Assembly (NCBI RefSeq): GCF_030035675.1
Contig: NC_084482.1
Span: 221,735,943 to 221,799,942, forward strand
Source: Rhineura floridana
Taxonomy: Eukaryota; Chordata; Lepidosauria; Squamata; Rhineuridae
Direction: 5' to 3'
DNA: 64,000 nt
The notes under the pieces are model-generated. The model ran no database searches, was not told the DNA's origin, and saw only the letters and a list, made by a program, of their open reading frames with translations. The position numbers were made by a program, and so were the translations under genes. Of this stretch, positions 25,290 to 36,132 are shown one piece after another. How positions within the stretch are numbered: the first letter of the stretch is position 1; every line of letters starts with the position of its first letter.

Positions 25290-25452
25290 ATGATGTCACA
25301 AGGGCCCGCCCCGTGACATCACTAGGGCCCTCCCCGTGATGTCACTAGGGCCCGCCCCCTGACATCACTAGGGCCTGCCCCATGACATCACTAGGGCCTG
25401 CCCCATGACATCACTAGGGCCCGCCCCGTGACATCACTAGTGCCCGCCCCCA
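25290..25452. repeat. 23-bp minisatellite, about 7 units
   Basis: The unit is GTGACATCACTAGGGCCCGC plus CCC. Some units read GATGTCAC, the complement of GTGACATC. Each has a CRE-like TGACATCA. Confidence 0.85.
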
Positions 25453-25496
25453 TTTTCTCAGGTTTTTGAATAGCTCCAACCTGGCAACCCTAGTGT

Positions 25497-26812
25497 GGTT
25501 GGTGAATTTTAGTAGGTCTGGCTGATTTGGAAGTTTCTGCTCTGGGCTGGTTTACGTAAAAATGTATTATAGCCCAGAATGGGTATCGGAACGTAGTTTG
25601 CATGGACGTTTTGTGTTTTATTGCATGCATCCCATGTAGTCTTGTGGGACTGGTGAATTTGGTGGGTCTGGCTCGCTGGGAAGTCGCCGTTCGGGGCTGT
25701 TCATTCAATTCCGGAGGGCATTTTGGTTGTTAAAGGGTTGATAAAAATGCTATCGGAATGGTTTTTGTTCCTAAATGTTGTTCTCATGTGTCTCTAACAC
25801 ATCCTAGTGTTTTTGGCATCAATTTCTTTTCTAAAGAGCCCATTCCGGCGTGTTCCGTTCCAGCTTTTACACCGTCCCTCCTGAACACTTTACTTTTTAC
25901 ACACAAATGTGTATATTGTATATATCACTCAGCACACACGCACACGCCTATCTTGCCGCTGCTTCTGGGGGAGGCAAGAGAGGAAGATGAGGTGCAATAT
26001 TGGGACCAAAGGGAGGGAGGAAAATGTTGGCAGTGGGGGGGCAGAAGCAGCTCTTGCCACTTAGTCCTCCGATGGGTTAAGGCAAGGAGTTCTGGTTCCT
26101 AGAGAGGCAGGAAGTCTTAATCACATGGAGGGGGGAGAGCATATTGAAGGGGAAGTAGGAGGGCTGTCTTCATTGGTATTCAAGGTAAAGAAAGTATTAG
26201 GCCCAGAGAGGAGGAAGCCGGAGCGTGCAGAGGACAAAGAGGTGCAAGGGGGGGGGGATTTGGTATTTTTGTTGGGGGGTGAGGGAAAAGGAGGGAAGAG
26301 CCCCACTCCCCTGCTGCATGCAATCCATTTGCAGAGGGGGGTCCGAATTGCCGCGGGGTTGGCCTTTCAAGGCCCTCTTGGAAGTCTTGGGGACTGGTGG
26401 GGGGAGGGGAGAGAGAAGGAAGATTTGTTTTTTGGGAGGGGGAGGGGGTTGATGGAAGAGGCCCCTCTTCCCTCTGGGAATCCCTAGAAAGTGCCCCAGA
26501 GCTGGAGGAAGAGCCCCTTTTGGATTTCCTAAACTGGAAGAGGGGCTGGTCAGTTTCCTTCCTGCCAGGCAAGAAAAATGGAGGGATGGAGAGAGGAATC
26601 TGAAACTGATCAGGCTCTGAATGGGTTTCTCGAAGCTTTCAAGGCAGAGGATTGAGGAAATGGGTGAATAAATGCCCCCTCTTCAGCTGGGCTCCAGGGG
26701 AAGGGCTTCTCCAGACATCCCCCTGGAAGTTTGTTTGAGGGGAAGATCAACCCCCTTGGGGTGGACCTCAGCTTCTCTTGCAGGATTGGTCCATCTGTGG
26801 GGGTGCTGGGGG
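25497..26812. other. Intergenic A/B: unidentified repeat block and G-rich sequence
   Basis: 25497-25890 is the CpG-bearing paired-motif block, then CA-rich sequence and G-rich sequence (26020-26460). A donor-like CAAG|GTAAAG at about 26180 is kept in unit D but is CGGG|GTAAAG-like in A and C, so a 5' exon here is only a guess. Confidence 0.45.
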
Positions 26813-26928
26813 CAGAGTTTGGAAAAGTTACTGTTTTAAACTACAACTCCCATCAGCCCCAGCCAGCATGGCCACTGGATTGGGCTGATGGGAGTTGTAG
26901 TTTAAAAAAATAACTCTTCCAAGCTCTG
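26813..26928. mobile_element. 116-bp hAT-type MITE with long inverted repeats
   Basis: Ends CAGAGTTTGGAAAAGTTAC and CTTCCAAGCTCTG; inner arms AAACTACAACTCCCATCAG and CTGATGGGAGTTGTAGTTT are perfect inverses. Flanked by GCTGGGGG / ACTGGGGG (8 bp, one mismatch). Paralogue at 43137-43252. Confidence 0.85.
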
Positions 26929-29023
26929 ACTGGGGGTCTGTGTCTCCTGGCGTGGCCAGCGTCCCCCCTGTCCAAAGCACAATATCTTGGCAGTGGTCGC
27001 AAGAGCCCTGTAATGTGGTCCAGGATGAGAGCCTGCGGCTAATGTAGTGGTTAGGGAATATTCTTCAACCCAACGGCCACATTTACACAAAAGCAGCCTT
27101 CCAAGGGCCAATTTCCTCAAGGGCCAGAGTGGGTGGAGCTATGGATGTGTCACTGACATGTGTATAGTAGAGTCTCTTGTAGCCAGGAACAAGTCAGACA
27201 TTTATTCAGTGCAATTAATTAATTATTAGATTTATATCCTGCCCTTCCTCCCAGTAGGAGCCCAGGACAGCAATACAGAGCTCTCTAAGGAGCGGGGTCA
27301 GAGCACGGGGGGGGGAGAAAAAAACTGCTTTCCCTCCCAAATTTTCCACTTTTGTTATGGGCCTTCACAACTCTACAGTAGTGTAGTGGCAAATTCGGAA
27401 GTGCAGGGTCCATTGATGATGGCCATGCCCCCCTCCCATCCTGTTCCTGCTGGGTTGAGAATGAGATGCATGTTAATGCCTTCTCCCACAGCTAGAAGCC
27501 GAAAAGCATGGAAGGGCAAAGTGTTGGCTCCTGAGAAGAGTCTCAGTGGCTGGCTTCACCTCCTTTCACTCTGATTCACTCTAATTATCAGGAAAGAACA
27601 AGGAATCATGTTAGAAGACTCTTCTCAGTGGCTAATACACTCTCCTTTCTTGCTGATTGGCTCATAGGTTGCTGGAGACATGGGGACTCTGCTGAGAGCC
27701 TGCTCCCAAAAAAGTAAGGGGTCTAAGACCCCTCCCCCCCAGATCTATGCAGGTCTCTGGGTCTACTTTTGTTCAGCCCAGCCCACCTCACTGGATTGTT
27801 GTGAGGATAAACTTTTATGTGCCACTCTAGGTTTCAGACATCCACTCTGTGTGGGACCTTCCACATCTGTGGAAGTGTGTGTGTCTATTTATTGGAATCA
27901 CAGTTTAATGCTGAACTATGTCCACAGAGACCCAGGTTCAAATCCCTGCTCAAGAGTGAAATTCAGGTGGTGTCCTGGGCCCAGTGACAGTGTTGTTGTG
28001 AAGACAAAAGGAGGGGGACAAATTATGTTTCCCACGGAGAGCTCATTAGAGGAAAGCCTGCACAGAAATATAAAAATGTATTGAAATGTTTGGATAAACC
28101 TATAATAAGCAAATCAACTTATTACCCCAGTTGCTCAACCCTGTGTGGTGAGTTTGCTGTTAAGCTTTCCACCTCGTGCATCACCTCTCCAACTTGGAGT
28201 AGTGTTCTGTAACTTGGTGCCCTCCAGGTATGGTTGGACCAACTCCCATCAGCCCTGGACAACATGGCAAAACGCCAGGGATGATGGGAGTTGTAGTCCA
28301 GAAATGTCTAAAGGTTAACTCAGATTATACAAGTGGATGGTACCAAATAACGTGTCCTGCTGATATTGAAATGGATGTATTGCAAGCAGTTCTTCATACT
28401 CTTTTCATTGCCCAGTGAGCTGAACCAGACTGAATGCATCTCACTTTTCCTCTCCCCATATTTCTGATGGAAAGACTGGAGGTGTTTTGCATCCCCAGGA
28501 AGCTCCAAGATGGAGTCATTTGACCAAATTCACCCCCAGTATTTCTTTACAATGTGTGCAAAACCTATTTTTTTGCCAACTGTCAGGGAGATGACATGGA
28601 ATTAATATCTGTGCAGATTAAAATTTTAATTATATCCCTGATGAAAAGGGCCCAATAATAAAGCCTGAAATGGTTCACAATGTGACGAAGAAACTCTGTG
28701 GGGCTCAGGAATTAAAGACTTTGCGGAAGCAGAAGCAGAGATGAGAGGTGAGGGGTCCAAGATGGGTGAAATTCCTGGGGGCAGCAAAGGACAGAAGAGG
28801 TGCCCAAGCATGGAGAAAAGTCTGGAAGAAACTGGAGAATGTTCTGAGAGAGATTTGGGGCCTTTAAGGCCTTTTGCAGATCAAGCATTGTGGGGGAAAA
28901 CAACAGAGGAAAGGGACGTGCCATTTTTTATTTGGATTGAGGCTGCTTATAACATTCAAACCTCTGGAACCCAAATTTGCATGAAGGATGAAATCCCTCC
29001 CATCCTCCGTCTCTACCCTGCAG
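26929..29023. other. Intergenic A/B right part and 5' flank of gene B
   Basis: An L2-like tail remnant (about 27205-27285, TTAGATTTATATCCTGCCC), two SINE/MIR-like remnants (about 27770-27830 and 27895-28030) and a MITE remnant (28213-28309) lie in otherwise unassigned sequence conserved with unit C. No gene found before the acceptor at 29023. Confidence 0.5.
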
Positions 29024-29194
29024 GCCCTTGAGAGCTACTCCCTACAAAACGTGCATCGTGGTGAAAGCTGTGGGAGTCCCAGAGCTGGCCTAGTTTACTC
29101 CTCCCTCTCAGGCAGCGCCATGGCCTCAGAGGCACCGTCCGGATTGTCTCTTCTGTGGGATAGAGTGGAAAGAGCAGCCGGGCAGCCCAATCAG
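29024..29194 (+). CDS. Gene B exon with start codon (coding 29120-29194)
   Basis: Acceptor CTACCCTGCAG, donor GTAAGG. ATG at 29120, 25 codons starting MASEAPSGLSLLWDRVE, phase 0 exit. 29024-29119 is 5' UTR. Nearly the same as genes A and C; in B the acceptor tract has one purine (CTACC). Confidence 0.85.
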
Positions 29195-29290
29195 GTAAGG
29201 GGAGGATCATTGGGGGAGAGACCGAGGGGACAGCTGGGGTGCGTCTCCCTGAGCATAGCGGGGAGGGCTCTGGGAGAATACTACCTCTGA

Positions 29291-30220
29291 GGCTGCATAA
29301 GGAGAGCCTGCCGGATCAGGCCAATAGACCATCTGTTCCAGCAGCCGGTTCTTGCAGTGGCCGACCAGATGCCTGTGGGAAGCCTGCAAGCAGGACCTGA
29401 ACACATGAGCACTCGCCCCACTTGTGATTCGGTGACACGTGTCTGGCAGAACTCTGGCAAAACTCCTAAAATACACTCTTGGAGAGGTGGGATCTTTTTT
29501 GAGAGTCAATCAAGCTCTGCCCTGCAATTGTGTCTGAGCAGTGTAAAATCCAGACATACTTACCCCCACAAAAGCTAAATAAAAAGTAACTGTACTAAAG
29601 AAATGCAAAGAAAAAGAGAGTGGGACAGCTTCAAGAGAGTCACAGGGCTTGGTACCAAAATACCTGATGGAACGCCTCTCCTGACACGAACCCACCCGTA
29701 CACTACGCTTAACATCTAAGGCCCTCTTCCGGGTGCCCACTCCGAGGGAAACTCGGAGTCTGGCAATAAGGGAGAGGGCCTTCTGAGTGGTGGCCCCCAA
29801 ATTATGGAATGATTTCTGTGATGAGGTGAGCCTGGCGCCAACACTGTTCTCTTTTCGGCGCCAGGTCAAGCCTTTCCTCTTCTCCCAGGCATTTTAGCAT
29901 GTGCTTTTAAATTGCTTTTTAAAATGTGTTTTTAGATTTCTATATTGTTTTTGTGGTAAACCACCCAGAGAGCTTCGGCTATGGGGTTGTATATAAATGC
30001 AATAAAATCAATCAATTAATTAATTAATCCCAGCGTGCCCCACTGGTCAGGCTATTAGTACGATATGAACCAAAGTGTAGCTGCCAAGTGTCCTGCTCTG
30101 TTGCCATTCCCAGCATACTGCCTCTGGCAGTGGAGGGAATGCATTGCCATTGTGGCTCGTAGCCACTGATGTCCTGATCCTCCATGGATTTGTCCAATCC
30201 TCTTTGAAAGCTATTCAAGT
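29291..30220. mobile_element. L2-in-CR1 nest (unit B intron 1)
   Basis: CR1 minus-strand pieces (29291-29425, 30090-30215) flank a plus-strand L2 tail (about 29635-30028) with GTAAACCACCCAGAGAGC and an ATTAATTAAT end. Same arrangement as 12908-13760. Confidence 0.8.
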
Positions 30221-30230
30221 TTTTGGCTGA

Positions 30231-30440
<210 letters not shown>

Positions 30441-30509
30441 TGACTGATGAATGTTGAAGGTATGGATTTAGTACCTGTGCTATTTAACCTTCCACTGCAG
30501 GGATGCTGT

Positions 30510-30710
30510 CCACCTGCTTTGCATGTAGAAGGTCCGAGGTTTAGTCCCTGGCAGCTCCAAGAGGGGTGAAAGGATCCGGTAGGAGGTGCTGGGAAAGGTC
30601 TTTCTCTGCCTGACATCCACAGCTAGTTGCTGTAAGCAGGTGGGACTAGATGGACCAATTCTCTGATCTGGTAGAATGCAGCTTCCTCTGTTCTTGGGGC
30701 TTTTTGTTCA
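30510..30710 (+). mobile_element. tRNA-derived SINE (unit B intron 2)
   Basis: CTGCTTTGCATGTAGAAGG and the body to AGCTTCCTCTGTTC. The first about 60 bp of the unit A/C version are deleted. Confidence 0.65.
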
Positions 30711-33390
30711 TTCAGTGCGAAAAGTGCCCCTCGCTGCCGCCTTCTGCTGCCCCATGATGATAAATCTTACCTTGCAGCAGGAGGAGGAGAGGGCAGGAGC
30801 TCCCAAATTCCAGCAGAGCATCTTCTCCTGCATCCTCAACAGATGATTGACACTCTGTGCCTTGTACTCTAACCTCCCAGTGGGAAGAGATTCTCCCGGG
30901 AGCACCTCCTGCCTCCTCCCTCTTCCTTCCTCTGCCCAAAGGTCAGCTTTTGTCTTTGAAGCAGGAAGAAGCGGCAGTTTGGAGAAGAGGAAGCGGAGGT
31001 GGAGGCTACAGTTTGTAGGGAATGACCTCCAGAAGACAGGACAGAGAGCAAGATTTAGCTTTGCCAGCCCTGGTGGGAAGTCTGGAAACAGAAATGGAGC
31101 ACAGAGACTCTTTGACTCAGGCAGGGACACAGCGAAGATAGGAGGCAAGAGGGACCCCGAGAAAGGCTCCTTGGCAGCTGGAACAAGGGCCGTTCCCTCA
31201 GCTAGCAGAGATCCCGGGAAAGCAGAAATTGCAGCAGCAACCTTGACGGGACCTTTGTTGCAGCAGGAAAGGGTCCAGAGAAGGCAGGAAGCTGAGGTAC
31301 GGAAGGAAAAGCAGGGGAGGGTGATGGAGTCAGACCCCAGTTGACATGTGGGGCTAAGATAGATTTCAAGCAGCAAAAGGAACCGCACAAACTGGAACCC
31401 AGAGTGGGACCAGGAGTTCAGTTTTATCCACTTTTGGGAAAGGTTTCAAAGCAGATTCCCACATTGGTTAGCTGAGGGAGTTGTCTCTCCTGACCAGGTC
31501 ATGTCCTGTGCATACGACTTGCAATGTCATCTCAGCTGAGAAGACCAATTTTACTCCTTAGGCTACTTTTTCCCATCAGGCCTCTTTGTTTCTGTTGGAA
31601 AGTGACCCATATAGAAGCCATTTTTAAAGCTCATATTATCAATATTGAGCTGGAGGGTCTCCGAGACTCATAAAGTAGTAGCCAGCCAACAACACCCTCA
31701 CCTGTATGAATCTCCCGTGCTTTAAGATCAGCAGATGAGGCCTTCCTGGTGGTCCCTACACGGGATGAGGTACATGGTGATTTTTCAGTAAAGGCTCCTT
31801 GACATGGAACATTCTCCCTACGTCGGGCCTCATCTCTTTATACTTCCATGCCGTCGGTGAAGACACATCTTTTGGGGAAGGTGTTCAGAGGAAGACAGAC
31901 CCGAAATTCCTGCTGCTTCTTATCTACTTCTTCTTTATTATAAACTGTCCTGTCCAAAAAGGTGACGTATAATTCACCTACATGACAATGAATAAGTAAA
32001 TATCCACTAATAGCAGAGCTGTAAAAAAATGGAAGAAAATAACGAACTGATAACAGAAACCAGCAATGCGCAATATTGCACCTCATCTTCGTCTCTTCCC
32101 TCCTGCAGTAGCAGAAGCAAGACAGGCGTGTCCGTGTGTGATATACATAATAGTTTTTGCCGGCAGTTAGGTCTGACCAGGTGAACCAAGTGGCCAGAGA
32201 TCCCAGCCAAGAATCTTTTTAGGTCTAGGAATATCTAATGGCCGATCAAGAAAGGAAATCTTTATCAGTGTCTATGTATAATTAACACGTCTAATTTACT
32301 ATACTTTGTGGACATAGCCACATATCAGAACATAGGTCTTACACAGCACATACAAAGGGGATGTACGCTAACGTGTTGCATTTCAAAGGACAGCATAGGT
32401 CACATTGATTTCCATCTGAAAAGGAGTGATCTCACCTTTGCTGCGTGTGGACCTTAACACTCAGAGCAGGTGGTTCTTTCTTCGACCAGTGTCACGGACA
32501 ACTGGTAAAAATCCCCAAGGCTGTCTGTCTTTTATAGCTCTAGTTTGTATCTATCTAGACCAGGGTTTCCCGACCTTTGAGCCACAGATGTTGTGGGACT
32601 ACAACTCCCATCAGCCCCATCCAGCATGGCCAATGGTCAGGAATTATGGGAACTGTAGTCCAGCAACATCTGTGGACCAAAGGTTGGGAAACCCTGATCT
32701 AGACTCTGTCAGTTCATGCTCATATTACAACTATACTCTTGTTTCCATCATTTGAACTCTCATCCTAACCTGCATCTTGATGCTGATGTTGTATTCTGAT
32801 AAGTTCTCTTGACTCACCCCTGTACAGCTCCAGCCATATATAGACATGATCATTGGCTGAATGCCCGGACTCCTTATACAATGTTGATACTTTACGGGAA
32901 AGAATTTATTTTGGAACTACTGTAAACAAAACTCAAAGGAAAAAAGACACTTTAACTGGCAGCTTGTCTTTTTACTCATGTTTTGGCTTGTATTGTTTGT
33001 GCTACTTTTCCACACATAATTTTATGTAAATCAATTATAAAGAATTGGAGATGGCCAATTTCTATAAATACAGGTGGCCTGTGACACAGTGAATTGCATC
33101 CGCTGTTGCTGACTTTACTAGGTTCTGCCCTAGTAGTTTGCAGCCTACTAAGAAGCTGGCTTTACTAGGTTCACCCCCAACAGGCATTTCAAGATGAGCT
33201 TCATGCCCAGTGGACGCATGTTCACAAGTGCCAGACTGACCCTACTTGGTCCACACAACTCTGTTGTATTCACCGAGAGCAGGACTTACCAGATCAAAAT
33301 TATACCTTTTCTTATCTATAAAAATCTCTGTTTGTAAGGGCTGAATATTTTCTGGTCAAAAGTAACTAGTCTTGTCTATTTCCTTCAAAG
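30711..33390. other. Gene B intron 2
   Basis: Contains an old L2 coding remnant (about 31750-31915, with sequence like WNILPTSGLISLYFHAVGED), a reverse-oriented copy of the intergenic CA-rich repeat (about 32055-32160), and one full MITE (32561). The rest is unassigned. The long minus-strand frame at 30708-31388 is shared with C but has no domain. Confidence 0.5.
32561..32696. mobile_element. 136-bp hAT MITE, full length
   Basis: Terminal inverted repeats CAGGGTTTCCCGACCTTTG and CAAAGGTTGGGAAACCCTG, with perfect 8-bp target duplication ATCTAGAC (32553-32560, 32697-32704). Paralogue at 49023-49158. Confidence 0.93.
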
Positions 33391-33465
33391 AGTCGGACCT
33401 CCATTCGTGTTGGGAAGAAAGAAAAGATCCCTTTATCCAGTATCCCAAAGATGCGACATCAACAG
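33391..33465 (+). CDS. Gene B linker exon after KRAB A
   Basis: 75 nt between TTCCTTCAAAG and GTAGAT, phase 1 to 1. Encodes ESDLHSCWEERKDPFIQYPK then DATST. Joins the finger exon at 36133 with a split Gly codon. Confidence 0.8.
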
Positions 33466-34217
33466 GTAGATGTGCAGCTGCGTTGAGGCCCCATTTTGGT
33501 TTGGAAATTGTAGGATTTTTCAGTTCCTGTGTAATATGATTCGTTGCAGATTAATCAGGGTGTGAGTTCTCCTGGAGAACATCTTTGATGTCTTTAAGAA
33601 GAGCCTGCTGGATCAGGCCAATGGCAGCATGCCTATAGGAAGCAAGCAAGCAGGACCTGAGTGCAACCCTTGCCCCGTTGGGAGCACAGTGACTGTCTTA
33701 AAGCTGCAAAGTGCTCTCTGAAGCACCCTTCCCCCTCCTTTCATAGTGCAGGGAGGGAGGGAAAAAAGGTGCCTTTCAGATGGGCTGCCTGCCAGAGAAG
33801 TCCCATGCACAGCCGATCTTTCTAAAAAGCAGTGGCTTCCGAAAGGGAACAGGCACCCACAGCCAAGCTGAGCCCTTGGCTCGCCACCCCACACTGCTTC
33901 TTTCAACTTCAGGAGCTGAATGGGGCTGCTTCACAGAGCAGCGCTGAGAGGGAGAAGTGATTTCCATTCATTGGAAACAGCTTCCCCTACCTTGAGCAAA
34001 GACTCATTCAACCACTGATCAGCTGACTGGCAGGTGCAAGTGTGCCCCAGTCCAGCAAAGGAGCAATTGGCAGCCCATTTCAAGGTCCTGGTGGTTCTTT
34101 TGAAGCCTCACCTTTATCTGCCGCACATCTTATGTCAGATCGGAGGGTGGTGCCTTTATGTCCTCCCTGTAGACTTCCCATTCGCATCTGATCAGGCACT
34201 GTGAGGATGCTGGACTA

Positions 34218-34306
34218 GATATTTATTTTATTTATTTATTTAATTTAATTTATATACTGCCCTAAGCCAAAAAGGCTCTCTGGGCGGTGTACATAAGAGA
34301 TAAAAC
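34218..34306 (-). mobile_element. L2 3' stub left by a deletion
   Basis: (ATTT)n, TATACTGCCCTAAGCC and GGCTCTCTGGGCGGTGTAC are the 3' end of the L2 that is much longer in gene C (50680-53287). At about 34306 the sequence jumps to what is 53780 in C. Confidence 0.85.
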
Positions 34307-35398
34307 AAGCCTATAGAAACCCTAAAGTTATAATTTCTGTTTAATCAGTATCTCTATATTGGCATTATAATTGCATTTAAAGCATCTTCCTTTCTTGCAC
34401 GTGCGTCCCAGGTTACCTTCCTCAGTTTATCCAGGATGTCTCCCTTTCATCTCTGAAATTAGTTGGTCACTAGCCTTCCACATCACCTTCTTTCCAGGTT
34501 ACCTTCCTCAATTTAGCTTTCTTGGAGCAAACCAGGATGTCTCCCTTTGCATCCTCCAGCTTGGTACTGTGCTTTGCGTAGAGACATTTAAAATTTCTTG
34601 TAACGAATTCACTCTTGCTTGCATTCATTTGTAAAATATCCCCTATACATGATGAAGCTTCATCTCCTTTGAAACTAGATTTTATAGAGTTTAAATCATT
34701 TGAACATTGACATGAAATCGAGCCTTCAGTGTCATCGGCCCAGTTCTCTGGAAAGCTCTGCCAACAGAGGTTCAGCAGGCGTCTTCTGTTTTAACTTCGA
34801 AGCGCCTGCTGAAAACATTTCTGTTACACCAGGCAGGCAATTAAGAGCATGATCTTTTCACAACACTTGACCTTTGTTTTTATTGTATATTTGATGTTTT
34901 TAATTTATGGTGGTTGCCTTTTCTTAACGTGTTGTAAACTGCTTTGACGTTTCTAATGGAATAGCGGTATACAAAGAGCCTATAAATGAATAAATTGATG
35001 TGATATCTCTGGAATCAGAAAAACAGCTGGAGCTAAGTGATGCCTTCACGTGCTCCCTGTAGACTTCCCATATGCATCCACTTTGGCACTGTGAGGATGC
35101 TGGAATAGATAGGCCTGTGGTCTGATCCAACCGGGCTGTTCATATAAGGAGGGGGAATGGCATCCAGGTTGAAGTTTCCTTCCCATCTGCTGAGAAATCC
35201 CCCAAATTAAGATAGCTGGATTGGTTTCCACAGTGTCACTGAATTGAGGTTTTTGAACAGTTTCTTGTCCACAAGAGACATTTGGATCTACATGTCCCTG
35301 TGCTATTCATCTCCAGGAGATCTAAGATCGTTCTTTGTTTTGGAGAGAGGAGAATAATTTCAGTTCAGAACTAACTAGCTTATCTGTATCTTTGAAAG

Positions 35399-35526
35399 AA
35401 ATGTCAAACCTGGGCTTAGTCTCTTGGCTGGAAGAACAAGATCTAATTGTACAGGGCTTTGATGAAGGGGAGAGATCAGTCGGGCATTCCCCTTACGGTT
35501 CAGAGCATCATTGCAAACTCATGTAG
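35399..35526 (+). other. KRAB-B-like candidate exon, unit B
   Basis: Same acceptor, phase, frame and stop as 17543-17670 (MSNLGLVSWLEEQDLIVQG). Lies between the linker exon and the finger exon. Confidence 0.4.
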
Positions 35527-36132
35527 TGTTGGTCTTTGGCCATCCCTGTCTTAGCTCAGCTAAGTTTAATCCCTTGAATCTTCAGGTGGAATTTAGAAGT
35601 GTCTTTATCTGAAAACCTGCAGAGCAGCTGCCAGCCAGTATTGACAGTACTGAGCTCGAGGGACCAGGGTCTGATTTAGTATATCACAACTTCATTTGTT
35701 CCTATATTTCTGTCTGACCGGCTGTTTTGACTGCAGTCAAATTATTATTAAGAATCAAGGAGAAGTGAGCTGTGCCCAGTTTGTCCTGTTCTGCAGTCTT
35801 GCTGCCCTTCTCTTCCCCCACACCCCACTTTTCATTGCATACTATTTTAGAAATATATATCACAGTTGTATGGCAGTAGGAGGAAACCCAGACAAATCTG
35901 GGCTTAGTGACATCAAGTGTTATATGGACCTGAAAGGAATTTATGTTGCTGTGTGAGACTGCAGGATATTCAGGTAACCTTGCTTTCATCTGGCCATGCA
36001 AAGATAAAAGGGGGAGAATAATGGAGATGCAAAAATAGAGAAGCAGATAATTGGGCTTCATCTGTGATGAAATGCTTTGTTTCTGCCTTGAAATTCCAAT
36101 GTTTTTTTTTCAACCCTCTTCCCCCTCAGCAG

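Larger units (their letters stand above)
23552..25492. mobile_element. Non-autonomous hAT-like DNA transposon, 1941 bp
   Basis: Terminal inverted repeats TAGGGTTGCCAGG (23552) and CCTGGCAACCCTA (to 25492) are perfect over 13 bp and flanked by an 8-bp target duplication (GTGTGTTT / GTGTGGTT, one mismatch). An 8-bp duplication and a TAGGG start fit hAT. The other three units carry the uninterrupted site ATGTGTGGTTGGTG. Inside are a GC-rich palindrome, an AT-richer middle, a piece with the ACTCCCATCAGCCCC MITE motif (about 24955-25030) and a 23-bp minisatellite. No transposase frame is seen, so it would rely on another element's enzyme. Confidence 0.85.
33466..36132. other. Gene B intron 3
   Basis: CR1 3' fragments (33592-33665 minus; 34160-34217 and about 35050-35150 plus), an L2 stub, an L2-like LINE tail (about 34700-34990, ending TGAATAAAT), the KRAB-B-like candidate exon and a SINE tail (35585-35703). 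The remainder is unassigned. Confidence 0.6.

Noticed and set aside
30708-31388. 226-codon minus-strand frame shared with 47096-47776 and partly 14287-14877
   Set aside because: Shared because the intron was duplicated; low-complexity Ser/Leu/Pro translation, no domain, and the plus strand is open too.
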